Positions 1 through 9,500 of a DNA stretch of 64,000 nucleotides are shown here, piece by piece. The notes under the pieces were generated by a model. It did no database searches. It saw only the letters and a list, made by a program, of their open reading frames with translations, and was not told the origin of the DNA. Position 1 is the stretch's first letter; the number at the start of each line of letters is the position of its first letter. The translations under genes and the position numbers were made by a program. Source of the DNA: Marivirga tractuosa DSM 4126 (GTDB lineage Bacteria; Bacteroidota; Bacteroidia; Cytophagales; Cyclobacteriaceae); contig NC_014759.1 in assembly GCF_000183425.1 (NCBI RefSeq), positions 1,736,001 through 1,800,000 on the forward strand, written 5' to 3'.

Positions 1-952
1 CACTATTGACATCCTGCAAAACATCTTTATTTACACGAACCCCATATTTGAATAACAAATCATCAAGCCCTGTTTCAATAGGTAAAGCCATGGCTCCATA
101 ATCTTTAATGGAATCCACATCCATCATTAAGCCATCCAGGAAAAATAAGCTTTTTCCTCCATTCATGATGTATTGATCAATATCGTAAAGCTCAGTATTG
201 CTAAAATCCTCAGTAGGTCTTAAAAATATGGTCGCATCAAAATTGGACAATCTTTCCGTATTTTGAACAGGAATTAAATCATATTTAGAGCTGACCGCAT
301 CATTCAATCCCTTCAAGACTTTCCCGGAAGGAGCTCCTTTTCCTTGAAATAAAGCCACACTCTGCCTATTAGGATTTGCAAGGCTTTTGACAGTGCTGGC
401 TAATTCATATTCCAAATTTTCAATAGATTGGGTAATAGCTTGACTTGCTCCTGCAGCATTATTTCCATTCAATAGAATAACGGGCAAACTTCTTCCTCCA
501 TAAGAAATCTCGGCTCCAGGAAAAATTAGCTTTTGAGTTTTCTTTCCTTCCGAATTATCAAAAACAGTGGTAGGTTGAATGCCTTTATCCACTAAATATC
601 TGTAAAATTCATTTCGTGCATTGGCCGAACTGGCTTCATCAGGATTGATGAAACTATATTGCAGATTCCCATAAGCATAGGTTTTAAATTGCTCTAAAGT
701 CTGCTTAATAGCGGTCTGCAAACGACTAAACTCCGCATTAATATCACCAGCCAAATAAACCTCGACATAAACCGGTTCTTCTAGGTTTTGCAACAAGGAA
801 ATAGTCGCTTCATTCATGGAATAGCGCTTTTCTTCTGTCAAATCCCAACGGAAAATCTGATGACGCATGGCAAGGTTTACCAATATCACCAAAGTGAGCA
901 GGATCAAAAACTTGAGCGTATATTCTGTTGTCTTTCTATTTAAGAATTCCAT
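1..952 (-). CDS. gldG: Gliding motility-associated ABC transporter protein GldG (C-terminus outside window)
   Basis: The reading frame starts at an ATG at 952 and runs off the left edge after about 317 codons, so the C-terminal part is missing. It has one N-terminal membrane segment (about residues 12-30) followed by a large soluble domain of the GldG/ABC-type uncharacterised family, which is expected to lie in the periplasm. A typical early motif reads RWDLTEEKRYS near residue 35. In Flavobacterium GldA, GldF and GldG are proposed to form an ABC transporter needed for gliding. The start overlaps the end of gldF by 13 bases and the order gldA-gldF-gldG is kept, so this is the third gene of one operon. 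The assignment rests on the domain layout and the gene order. Confidence 0.9.
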   Translation of the reverse strand, partial: MEFLNRKTTEYTLKFLILLTLVILVNLAMRHQIFRWDLTEEKRYSMNEATISLLQNLEEPVYVEVYLAGDINAEFSRLQTAIKQTLEQFKTYAYGNLQYSFINPDEASSANARNEFYRYLVDKGIQPTTVFDNSEGKKTQKLIFPGAEISYGGRSLPVILLNGNNAAGASQAITQSIENLEYELASTVKSLANPNRQSVALFQGKGAPSGKVLKGLNDAVSSKYDLIPVQNTERLSNFDATIFLRPTEDFSNTELYDIDQYIMNGGKSLFFLDGLMMDVDSIKDYGAMALPIETGLDDLLFKYGVRVNKDVLQDVNS

Positions 953-1674
953 TTCCTCAATTTTAAAACCCAAAAAGTAGCTCCTAAAAACAATGCTGTT
1001 ATAGCAAGAAAATACAGGATATCTCGAAAATCAATTACTCCCTTCCCTAAGGAATCATAATGCGCTAGCATTCCAATTTTTTCAAGCTGAAAACCAGCAT
1101 TTGCTAAAAATGGCAGATCAGATACTGAGGAAAATCCCATAAAAAAGATAAAGCTGATAAAAACAGCAATGATAAATGCCACAATCTGATTTTCAGATAA
1201 GGAAGAAGCAAATATTCCAATGCCTGTATAAGCAGAAACTAAAAACAATAAACCTACATAAGCGCCCATTATCCCTGCTGAATCAATATTGCCTACCGGA
1301 TTACTGAGATAGGACAAAGAAAAATAATAAACCAAAGTGGGAATCAATGAAATCACAACAAGTACTAATCCCGCTAAATATTTTCCCAACAATAATTTTA
1401 GTTCTGTGATCGGTTTAGTCATCAACAATTCAAAAGTGCCGCTTTTCGATTCTTCAGCCAATGCTTTCATGGTGATGGCTGGAATTAAAAACATCAATAC
1501 ATAAGGCGCCAAATTGAAGAAAATGCCCATATCGGCATAACCATATTCAAAAATGGCGGTATCAGGAAAAACCCAAACCAACAATCCCATGCTGACCAAA
1601 AAAACACCCATGACTAAATAGGCGATGAGTGAATTTAAAAAGCTGTTAATTTCTTTTGTAAAAATACTCCACAT
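940..1674 (-). CDS. gldF: Gliding motility ABC transporter permease GldF
   Basis: This 244-residue integral membrane protein has about six hydrophobic segments, typical of ABC-2 permeases. The N-terminal MWSIFTKEINSFLNS and the cytoplasmic stretch MKALAEESKSGTFELLMTKP (about residues 69-88) match the ABC-2/NosY-like and GldF pattern, in which a conserved charged loop faces the ATPase. It lies 4 bases downstream of gldA and its last codons overlap gldG. It probably forms the inner-membrane channel of the GldAFG transporter, whose substrate is unknown. The length is normal for the family. Confidence 0.93.
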   Translation of the reverse strand: MWSIFTKEINSFLNSLIAYLVMGVFLVSMGLLVWVFPDTAIFEYGYADMGIFFNLAPYVLMFLIPAITMKALAEESKSGTFELLMTKPITELKLLLGKYLAGLVLVVISLIPTLVYYFSLSYLSNPVGNIDSAGIMGAYVGLLFLVSAYTGIGIFASSLSENQIVAFIIAVFISFIFFMGFSSVSDLPFLANAGFQLEKIGMLAHYDSLGKGVIDFRDILYFLAITALFLGATFWVLKLRKWNS

Positions 1675-1678
1675 AGGC

Positions 1679-2587
1679 TCAGTTATTTTGGGTGAGTTTG
1701 TGAAACACTTCTTCCATATTGCCTTTTTCCAGTGAAATTCCGACTAAATCCACATCGTTTTGCGTAACCCAATTCAAGATTTCTTTTCTGATATCTTTTG
1801 TGGTTTCTAATAAATATTCCGTTTCAGTTACCAACTTCAATGTATTGACTTCTTGGTGAGTAGTCCAAAATGATAGATCCGCCTGTTTTTCCAATTCAAT
1901 TTTTATGGTAAACTTCTCTTTTTCTTCTGTCAGTTCATTTACTGACTGATCTGCAACCAATTTCCCTTCTTTGATAATGATAGCACGATTACAAAGTGCT
2001 TGCACTTCCTGCATTATATGCGTGCTAAGCAAAACCGTTTTATCCTTGCTTATCGACAATATCAAATTTCTTATTTCAATAATTTGATTGGGATCCAAAC
2101 CTGTAGTGGGCTCATCTAAAATCAAAACAGAAGGATCATGCACCAAAGCTTGAGCAAGTCCGACTCTTTGTCTATAGCCTTTGGATAAGGCACCAATCTG
2201 TTTGTTTTGTTCTTTTTGCAATCCGCATAAATCTACCAAATCAGCTACTCTACTTTTTAAGCTCTTGCCGGACATCCCATAAACTCCTCCGCAAAAGCGT
2301 AGAAATTCATGCACGTACATATCCAAATACAAAGGATTATGCTCAGGTAAATAGCCAATATGTTTTTTGATTTCTAAGGGTTGTTGACCAACATCAATTC
2401 CATCTACTTCCACAATTCCAGCATCCGCAGGCAAGGTGCCTGTGATCATTTTCATGGTGGTGGATTTTCCTGCTCCATTTGGCCCCAAAAAGCCTACAAT
2501 ATTTCCTTTCTTGATTTCAAAGGAAACATCATTGACAGCAGTTTGCTCTCCGTATTTTTTAGTAAGACCCTTAACGAGAATGGACAT
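1679..2587 (-). CDS. gldA: Gliding motility ABC transporter ATP-binding protein GldA
   Basis: This 302-residue ABC ATPase has a Walker A motif (GPNGAGKST, about residues 35-43), the signature LSKGYRQRVGLAQAL (about 137-151), Walker B with LILDEPTTGLDP (about 155-166), and an H-loop at LLSTHIMQEV. The LSKGYRQR signature and a C-terminal extension of about 80 residues after the nucleotide-binding domain are typical of the GldA/Nos-type group. It is the first gene of gldA-gldF-gldG. In Flavobacterium johnsoniae gldA is separate from gldFG, so the contiguous arrangement is the one expected in Cytophagales-like genomes. It should energise the GldF channel in the cytoplasm. Confidence 0.93.
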   Translation of the reverse strand: MSILVKGLTKKYGEQTAVNDVSFEIKKGNIVGFLGPNGAGKSTTMKMITGTLPADAGIVEVDGIDVGQQPLEIKKHIGYLPEHNPLYLDMYVHEFLRFCGGVYGMSGKSLKSRVADLVDLCGLQKEQNKQIGALSKGYRQRVGLAQALVHDPSVLILDEPTTGLDPNQIIEIRNLILSISKDKTVLLSTHIMQEVQALCNRAIIIKEGKLVADQSVNELTEEKEKFTIKIELEKQADLSFWTTHQEVNTLKLVTETEYLLETTKDIRKEILNWVTQNDVDLVGISLEKGNMEEVFHKLTQNN

Positions 2588-2733
2588 TCAGAATTTTATG
2601 GTTTGTTGTTGTAATCGATGAACGCAAAAATAGCGTTTTAATTATGAAAAATTCAAGTTTCCAACGGAGTCTTATTGTCTGCTATAACTTTCTTTCTGCT
2701 AATTGTCTTTTAAATTTTCATCTAATCAATCGA

Positions 2734-2763
2734 CACCCCTATAATCCCCTCAAGGGGATAGAT
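2734..2763 (-). repeat. GC-rich palindromic repeat, copy 1 (inverted relative to copy 2)
   Basis: Read on the minus strand this is CTATCCCCTTGAGGGG followed by ATTATAGGGGTG. The core CCCCTTGAGGGG is a perfect palindrome and is followed by a TAGGGGTG tail. The same core and tail occur in the opposite orientation at 2881-2912. Such C-rich intergenic palindromes stand out in an AT-rich genome and resemble the dispersed REP-like repeats common in Bacteroidetes. Confidence 0.75.
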
Positions 2764-2818
2764 CTCACAGATTTATTTTTGCATAAAATGAATAGTTTGA
2801 TCACTATTTCCTAAGATA

Positions 2819-3010
2819 TCAATCTGAAAATTTCATAAAGTGGTACAACAGCAAATTATTAGGTGAAATTAAGTCATGGCGACTCCCCCCTTGAGGGGGG
2901 CGTAGGGGGGTGCTCCATATTCTATCAATTTTTATTGCAATATCTTCCTCAAATCGACAATAAATTTCCTTTAAACTCTTTTCTGCAGGCTCAGTAATCA
3001 CTACCTCCAT
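2819..3010 (-). pseudogene. RelE/ParE-type toxin remnant, interrupted by a palindromic repeat
   Basis: The first 30 or so residues (MEVVITEPAEKSLKEIYCRF and the following EEDIAIKID) look like the N-terminal strand and helices of a ParE/RelE-family ribonuclease or gyrase toxin, which is normally 90-105 residues long. After I-W the frame enters the GC-rich repeat at 2881-2912, translated as STPLRPPQGGSR, and then unrelated sequence to a stop at 2819. The catalytic beta-sheet and C-terminal residues of the family are therefore missing, and I found no clear continuation downstream of the repeat. It starts 3 bases after the antitoxin gene, as in a type II toxin-antitoxin operon. The toxin is probably inactive. 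The family call rests on a short N-terminal match plus the context. Confidence 0.6.
2881..2912 (+). repeat. GC-rich palindromic repeat, copy 2, inserted in the toxin gene
   Basis: The plus strand reads CTCCCCCCTTGAGGGGGG followed by CGTAGGGGGGTG. It has the same palindromic core and G-rich tail as copy 1, in inverted orientation, 118 bases away. It coincides exactly with the point where the toxin frame stops resembling its family. The pair may mark the ends of a small non-autonomous element, or two independent REP-like insertions. Confidence 0.75.
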
Positions 3011-3013
3011 GAA

Positions 3014-3262
3014 TTACCACTTTTTCATTTCCTCTCTGACTTGATCAATGCTTTTAGTCTTACCGTCTTTAATCGATTGATTGGCAATTTGAGCGCGCTT
3101 CACTAATTGTGATTTTGTGATTTTACTTCCATCAGCATTATATCCAATAACTTCACTTTCATTTGATGTATTTAAAACATCCTTTACTTTTTGAATGATA
3201 TCGATATCCTCAGTATTGGAAAGCTGTTCAATCAATCGTTTTCTTTCTTCTGCAATGTCCAT
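3014..3262 (-). CDS. Putative antitoxin of a type II toxin-antitoxin pair
   Basis: This small charged protein of 82 residues has a helical N-terminal half (EERKRLIEQLSNTEDIDIIQ), the motif YNADGSKITKSQL in the middle, and a C-terminus rich in Lys and Glu that ends EEMKKW. Its position just before a ParE-like frame and its size suit the short antitoxins paired with ParE/RelE toxins in Bacteroidetes. The partner toxin appears broken, so this gene may be a relic or may still neutralise related toxins encoded elsewhere. No DNA-binding domain could be named with confidence. Confidence 0.6.
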   Translation of the reverse strand: MDIAEERKRLIEQLSNTEDIDIIQKVKDVLNTSNESEVIGYNADGSKITKSQLVKRAQIANQSIKDGKTKSIDQVREEMKKW

Positions 3263-3320
3263 GGATTTATATTTAATGGATTAATAAATATAACAAAAAT
3301 TCTTAAGATTAAAGTTTCAA

Positions 3321-4451
3321 TTACTCCAAAACCAATGGCTCAAAACTAAAACAAATAATAAAAATGATGAGACAAATCCAGCCTAATACTTTTCTGCCTG
3401 TGCTTAGTGGTCTGTCATCGGGAGCCACTGGGTGTTTAACTCCAATCAATCTTCCTAAAAGGAATACAAACAGTAAATAACCAGAAAATCCAGTAACCGA
3501 TGGAAATAAATAAGTAGTTAAATATTGTGCTACAAACATTCCCACTGCAATCATTAAAGTAGTGGATTGTTGAAAACCCAGGCCTTTGAATGAGAAATAC
3601 AAAAAGCCTACATACATAGCACTGTATAAAGCAAAATCACCTAAATCAATTCCTGCAGTAATTAATCCTAAGCCCGCAACAAAAGTAAAAATCATATAGA
3701 GCGTAAAGGCTATAATTTGATGATTCTTAGCTCCAAATAATCCATAAATCACATGTCCGCCATCTAGTTGACCAATGGGGATTAAATTTAAAGCCGTAAA
3801 GAACAAAGCTAAAAAGCCTGCAAATAAATAAGGATAATGAATTATTTCCCTGTGATTAGGCAGTCGCTCAGGATCAGCAACATTTTCCTCAAACCAGCTG
3901 AACAGTAAGTTATTCCCCAAGCTGATCCCCATCATCTCCTCTCCATTATCATAGACATGATCAGCATAATCCAAGCCATACTGCTCGTATTCAGGGTGAA
4001 TTTCAAATATATATTCAGGTTCGGGCAAGTTGGTAAAACCATAGAATAATACTCCCAATGCCACCACAAAACCAGCAATTGGGCCGGCTATGCCAATATC
4101 GAAAAATTGTTTTCTTGATCTAATTGGACCAACTATGCGGATTAATGCTCCAAAAGTACCAAAAGAAACTGTTCCCAAAAATCCCAGCCAACCGGGAATA
4201 TAATTCGGTAAAGTAACTTCTACTTTATGATATTTTGCAGTAAAAAAATGACCGAATTCATGGACGGTTAAAATGAAAAGGAAAGGAATGGAATAGTGCA
4301 TTCCTGTTAAGAAATCAGCCCAAGAATAATCTGGAGAATAAAATAGGATGCGGTTTGTTATCCACTCCGACCCAGCCAGCGTGGTGCTAATGAAGGTTAG
4401 TACAAATAGTACTATCTTCTTTGCATAGTATTTTGTATTTTTTTCTATCAT
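3321..4451 (-). CDS. Site-2-protease-type (M50) membrane metalloprotease
   Basis: This 376-residue polytopic membrane protein carries the zinc-protease motif HEFGH (H64-E65, H68) in a membrane segment and the second M50 signature NLIPIGQLDGGH around residues 218-229, whose Asp is the third zinc ligand. The two motifs together identify an intramembrane protease of the site-2 protease family. An insertion of about 80 residues between the motifs (EPEYIFEIHPEYEQYG and on) is probably extramembrane. It overlaps the preceding HAD gene by 4 bases (ATGA), so the two are cotranscribed. Such proteases often release membrane-bound regulators, but the substrate cannot be read from the sequence. Confidence 0.88.
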   Translation of the reverse strand: MIEKNTKYYAKKIVLFVLTFISTTLAGSEWITNRILFYSPDYSWADFLTGMHYSIPFLFILTVHEFGHFFTAKYHKVEVTLPNYIPGWLGFLGTVSFGTFGALIRIVGPIRSRKQFFDIGIAGPIAGFVVALGVLFYGFTNLPEPEYIFEIHPEYEQYGLDYADHVYDNGEEMMGISLGNNLLFSWFEENVADPERLPNHREIIHYPYLFAGFLALFFTALNLIPIGQLDGGHVIYGLFGAKNHQIIAFTLYMIFTFVAGLGLITAGIDLGDFALYSAMYVGFLYFSFKGLGFQQSTTLMIAVGMFVAQYLTTYLFPSVTGFSGYLLFVFLLGRLIGVKHPVAPDDRPLSTGRKVLGWICLIIFIICFSFEPLVLE

Positions 4452-5080
4452 ATTTCAGATAATTTCTTCTCCAACAAGGTTATAAATCCACCATTCCTAG
4501 GAATGTGGAGTGTATGAATTCCCATTTCAGCAGCAGAATCCAGATTTACTTGACCATCATCCATGAACAGTGCTTCTGTTGATTGTGTTTGTGAAAGATT
4601 TAATACATTTTGATAAATCTCTTGATCAGGTTTCCGCTGATTTAAATCATGAGAAAAATATACTTCATGAAAAAGATCACTTAAGTGCTGATATGGAAAA
4701 GATGCTGATAATATTTTATGAAATGCTTTTTCGTGTATAGCATTAGTATTACTCAAGACGATGCATTTATAATTTTGCTTTAAACTTTTTATAGATTCAA
4801 TTCTATCTCCAGGAATTTCACCTAACATGGCATCCCAAGCATGGTCAATTTCATCATCCGTAGCTTTTAAATTTAAGCTAATTCGTAAGCTATCACGAAA
4901 TTCATCATCAGTAATCAAACCCTTTTCATACTTTTTAAAAACATTAGCTGATAAATAAGCCTCTTCCACTTCTTTTTCGGACAATCCCGATAGTTGAGCA
5001 AAAGCCGAGATTGTTTTCTCCACATATAAGTTTATGATTACGCCTCCTAAATCGAAAATGATGGTTTTAATTTTTTGCAA
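4448..5080 (-). CDS. HAD-superfamily phosphatase (subclass IA)
   Basis: The 210-residue protein starts with IIFDLGGVI, the HAD motif I with nucleophile D10. The usual second Asp at +2 is replaced by Gly, as in the FDLGG-type sugar-phosphatase-like branch (YihX relatives). Motif II is CIVLSNTN (about residues 106-113), with a Lys in DLNQRKPDQEIYQN (motif III) and an acidic pair in LFMDDGQVNL (motif IV). There is no ATG before the conserved N-terminus. The frame has an upstream in-frame TAA and the best start is TTG at 5080, so initiation is probably non-canonical. It is translationally coupled to the M50 protease. Its likely role is a small-molecule phosphatase of unknown substrate. Confidence 0.85.
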   Translation of the reverse strand: MQKIKTIIFDLGGVIINLYVEKTISAFAQLSGLSEKEVEEAYLSANVFKKYEKGLITDDEFRDSLRISLNLKATDDEIDHAWDAMLGEIPGDRIESIKSLKQNYKCIVLSNTNAIHEKAFHKILSASFPYQHLSDLFHEVYFSHDLNQRKPDQEIYQNVLNLSQTQSTEALFMDDGQVNLDSAAEMGIHTLHIPRNGGFITLLEKKLSEI

Positions 5081-5160
5081 CAGCTTAATGATTTATGAAT
5101 TGCAAATATGGCTGAAAAGGTGTTGCTAAGCAAAATTTACAGGCCGCAGAAACACAAGCT

Positions 5161-6459
5161 TTATAGAATTAAAAACCGCTGTGATTTTTCTTCACCACTT
5201 TTGAATGAAGTTTGCAAAAAGTATATTCCTGGTTTTAAAGTATTGGGTAGTGTAACTTCTATTTTATTCTCACTAAAGTAAAGCTTTTGCCATTCTATAC
5301 TTCTTCCCTCTTGATTAAATACTCTCAGATATTCCAATTCTTCTTGCTTTCGTGATGACATTTTCAGGCTAAATGAAAAATCACTTTTTATTGGATTAGG
5401 ATAAATTGTTTCATTTAGTAAGGAATCAATTTCTATTTCCACTATTGGGACTTCCTCTTCTTCCTCTTCTTCTGTTTCTCCACTACAAACTGACAACTGC
5501 TCATCTACATTCAGCCGTATTTCTGGCAATAGTGTATAAACATTTTCACCTGGACATGCTGTACTACAACCGTCACGATGTCCTGCTATTACGCCCAGAT
5601 TAGAATTTAATGGATGAGCATCACTCTCTAAAACATTTAAACCGTCTTTAAAAGCTTTCCAACTTAAGACCTCTTCTAAACTATTCAACATAGCGGAAGT
5701 TGGCACAGCGGTCTCATAATTCCCTAAAAGACAGACGCCCATAGTATTCGAATTGGAGCCACAAAAATGCGCCCCAATTACTTCATCTTGAGCTCCTGTA
5801 CCAGGATCTCTTCCTGCATAAATGACTCCATCCGGTGCAACCAAGTAATTATAACCTATATCAGACCACCCATTTTCCTGAGTATGAAAAATGTATATAT
5901 CTCGGACTGCCTGTGTGAAATCACTTATATTGTTTGAGCCTGCGGAATGATGAACTATCAAATTTTCGGTGCTTGTAAAACTTCTATTGTAAGAAGGCTC
6001 TGGTAGTCCTGCTCTCCATTCTGATTGCTGAATCACTCCAGTTAATTCACAATTGTTGTACTGCTTAAATTGATTTTCCCTTGTAGAGAAATCAGCGTAA
6101 ATTCCACTTCCATTAATTAGAACAACCTCAAGATCATTGGTTTTTTCTGGAATCACTAGTTGAATTGCCGTTAAAGCCTCATTGAAATGAATAAGACTTG
6201 AATAAAAATACTCAGAGCCTTCTTTTGAATGCAAATCATTTGAAAACATGATGGTGTCTGATTTATTTATGAATTTCATCACAGAAAAATCTTCAACTTT
6301 TTCTGATTTTAAAGCTATTGCGGTAAAAGCAAATGATGTCTCTTGATTGTATTTATGGCTTTCTTCAGAAGAAATCGAATATGACAAATGTATATTATCA
6401 GTTTGTGCTTTTAGTTGAATGCTAATTAAAAAAAGAAATGAAATAAATATTAAACGCAT
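5161..6459 (-). CDS. Secreted PGRP/amidase-2 N-acetylmuramoyl-L-alanine amidase with T9SS sorting tail
   Basis: The chosen start at 6459 gives a clean signal peptide (MRLIFISFLFLISIQLKAQ); a longer frame would run through the upstream terminator. The central domain (about residues 150-320) is a type-2 amidase/peptidoglycan-recognition fold. The zinc ligands are visible as H170 in VHHSAG, H294 in GHRDG and C302 in STACPG. An acidic linker containing seven consecutive Glu follows. The last 85 or so residues (from ETIYPNPIKSDFSF to the end) form a T9SS type-A C-terminal domain with the YPNP motif. The enzyme should cleave the MurNAc-L-Ala bond of peptidoglycan at the cell surface or outside the cell. 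Prey or kin lysis, or scavenging, is more likely than cell-division work. Confidence 0.88.
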   Translation of the reverse strand: MRLIFISFLFLISIQLKAQTDNIHLSYSISSEESHKYNQETSFAFTAIALKSEKVEDFSVMKFINKSDTIMFSNDLHSKEGSEYFYSSLIHFNEALTAIQLVIPEKTNDLEVVLINGSGIYADFSTRENQFKQYNNCELTGVIQQSEWRAGLPEPSYNRSFTSTENLIVHHSAGSNNISDFTQAVRDIYIFHTQENGWSDIGYNYLVAPDGVIYAGRDPGTGAQDEVIGAHFCGSNSNTMGVCLLGNYETAVPTSAMLNSLEEVLSWKAFKDGLNVLESDAHPLNSNLGVIAGHRDGCSTACPGENVYTLLPEIRLNVDEQLSVCSGETEEEEEEEVPIVEIEIDSLLNETIYPNPIKSDFSFSLKMSSRKQEELEYLRVFNQEGRSIEWQKLYFSENKIEVTLPNTLKPGIYFLQTSFKSGEEKSQRFLIL

Positions 6460-6519
6460 ATAACTTTCAATTTGACTAGCAATATAACTTTCTAACTGTT
6501 GAAATATTGAATGGGAGTG

Positions 6520-6557
6520 AAAAATAAAATAGGTTAGCCGCAATTGACTAACCTATT
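6520..6557 (-). terminator. Rho-independent terminator of the giant surface-protein gene
   Basis: On the minus strand a perfect 10-bp stem (AATAGGTTAG with CTAACCTATT) is followed by TTTATTTTT. It sits 27 bases after the stop of the 2542-residue gene and just upstream of the amidase signal peptide, which supports the shorter amidase start. Confidence 0.8.
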
Positions 6558-6583
6558 CATTAATAAAAATAGAAATGTAAAAA

Positions 6584-9500
6584 TTACTCTTTTATCAGTT
6601 TATTCATGCTGTGAAAACCATCTTCCCAAATAATTTGCATAAAATACATCCCGTTTGGATAATTACTAAGATTTACTTCAACTTCTTGAGCATAGCTATT
6701 AAAATCTGACAATTCCTCAATCAATCTCCCTTCGGAATTAATTATTTTAATGTTCGAAATGGATTCAGTCCCATTTATATAAAATTGACCATTGGAAGGA
6801 TTAGGATATACAGTTACATTTTTTATTAACTCAGCTCTATTGGCAGTGTATTTAACTCGGCTGACAGAAATCTGACCATTATCAGAAACAGCGGCTATTT
6901 CAAGAGCTTCCTGATCTTCACCCGTGAAATTAAAATTAATATCTGATTGAGTATTCATAGGGACGCCAGGGATATCAAACTTAATGGTGTAATTACCTGC
7001 GGGTAACTTAGGTATAGCAAATTCACCGTTGTCATCAGTTTCTATATATGCTACAAGCTCACCATTTAAAATTGCCTCATAAAGTGAAATCTCACGTGTG
7101 GAAGCTGACAAAGTCCTTACACTTACTCCTGCACCGCTAACTCTTCTCCTAGGCAAAACCCTTTCTCCTTCCTCATATTCTTCTTCTAGGTAACCGCTAA
7201 GTACAGAAGTACCTGTCAATTCTTGAGGTTCTCCCTCCATTGTAATAAGATTATCTATGATATCCGACCTCAATTCAACAATTTCTGCAAGCTCCCAATC
7301 AATTGTATTAGGATAGTAGGTATTTAACAGATCTGGATAATTATTTTCATCATTATCAACAAAAATCACATAATCACCTAATTCAATATTCTGAAATTCA
7401 AAACTACCATCACCTTGAACATTTTGAAAGAAACTTCCATTTTCTAATCTGACACTATCGTAGGATTTCTCGGCTGACACACTGAATAAATACACTCGCC
7501 CACTCTCAGTCGCGAATTCATTAGCATCTTGGACACTACCAGATATAGAAGAAGTTGCAATTATTTGGACTGGATTAGAATTCAGTCTGAAATCTGGATT
7601 TACGGCATTAATTATTTCATTGCTTACTTCTAACCTATATTCGCCCATGCTCTCAAAAGTGATAGAATCAATAAGTATTGCGCTTGAATCAGCATTGCTC
7701 ACTAATTCATCGTTTCTAAACCACTGATAAATGTTAGCAGAACCTGAAATGTCAAAACCTAAATTAAAATCAGAACCCTGTGGTATTTTTTGATCTTGTT
7801 CATTTCCAAAATTTGCTTGATTACTAAATTCAAAACCCTCAATTGAAATGTTTCTTTCCAAATCATCCATACCTAAAGCATTTCCACTTAGCAACAATTG
7901 GGTTAAATTAGGTAAGGCAGTCAAATCAGTAGCGCTTTCAATAGCATTACCCGACAAATCAATACTTCTTAACCCCCTAACATCATTGAGCACAGCTGGA
8001 ATTGACCCCGTCAAATTATTCTCTGGTAAATTAACCTCAACTACCCTATTATTCTCCACAATTATATCCTGACCATTAGCAGACCAAGCAGTTGGATCTT
8101 CTGATGTAGTATCCCAAATTATGGTACTCCATCCAGCTCCATTAGTTGAATCATAAAATTGACGTAGGGCTGCAACGTCTCTTTCTAAGGAAGAGATTTT
8201 GACTTCGCTAATCTTTGAAACCAAAGTTAATTCAGGCAAAACGGCATTATTAATTTCAACGTAATAGAGGCCTTCATCTGATCTTTGCGCATTAGTTAAA
8301 TTAAGAATTGAAACGGTCTCTCCAACCATCTGAACTGAATCTTTGTACCACTGAAAAGCGTTGTCAAGAGAATTTGCTTCAACTGAAATCGAAATATCAG
8401 TGCCCAAATTTTCAAATACTATTGCAGGTAAATCATATTTAAAATCTTGATTAGAATAAATGAAATCAGGTACTGAGCTCAATCCTTCCAATTGTTCAAA
8501 ACTCAATGAATTACCACTCAAATTAAGAGCGTTCAAACCACTGGCTTGAGCAATTAATGCTGATACATCTGTTAAATTATTGTCAGAAATATCTATATCC
8601 TTAATAAAATTCAAATTATTAAGATCACTTGCCAATACTCCTTCCAACTGATTAGATGGTAAATTAATTGCAAATAATGAATCTGCATTCATTACTAGAC
8701 CTTCCCATGTATTCAATTTACCAGTCATCCAGTTTTGATTATTGATCCAATTTGCACCACCATTGGTTTCATAAAGAGCAACCATAGCTAAGGAATCTTG
8801 CTGCAGGTAAGCAGAGACAGGCAATTTAACAGCATTAAGATCACTGAAAGCACTAGTATCCGAAGAATTTGAAATGGATCTAACATAATAATAATAAAGC
8901 TCAGAATATTCTGGTGCTTTATAAGTCACACTGGTATCAGAAACAACAAAAACTGAATCGTTTTCATTTAAAACACTATTTACACTATCCAATCCTACAT
9001 AAACTTGATATTCATCTGCTCCTTGAATTGCTGACCAAGAAACATCAAATTGTGTTGAAGAAGCATTACTGCTACTAGGTTCTGGGGCAGCTAATTCTAA
9101 TAATTCAATAGTTAGTGAATTGCTATAATTTGAAGTATCACCTGCAGCAGAAATAGCTCTTCCAAAGACATAATAAGTTTCAAATGGTACTGGTGCCTCA
9201 AAAGTCAATGCTGTGTCACTCAAAATGAATAATGAATCTGAAGCCAAGGAGGAAATTGTATCGTTTTCGGTAGACACGAATATTTCATATTCAGCTGCAA
9301 ATTCCACACTATCCCAAGATAAATCGAATCCAGAGGTCGAGATACTCGATGCACTTATTATCGGTGCAGTCATTGGCTGGTTGAGTTCATAATAAGCTAC
9401 AGAAAGCTGACCTCCTTCTTGCAAGATGAGAAAATCTTTGACTCCGTCTGCATTTAAATCTACTACATCAAAATCTACAATGATACCACCTGTATACGAC

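Noticed and set aside
6460..6543. N-terminal extension of the amidase by 28 codons
   Set aside because: The extension would precede a clear signal peptide and overlaps the terminator stem of the giant gene, so the ATG at 6459 is used.
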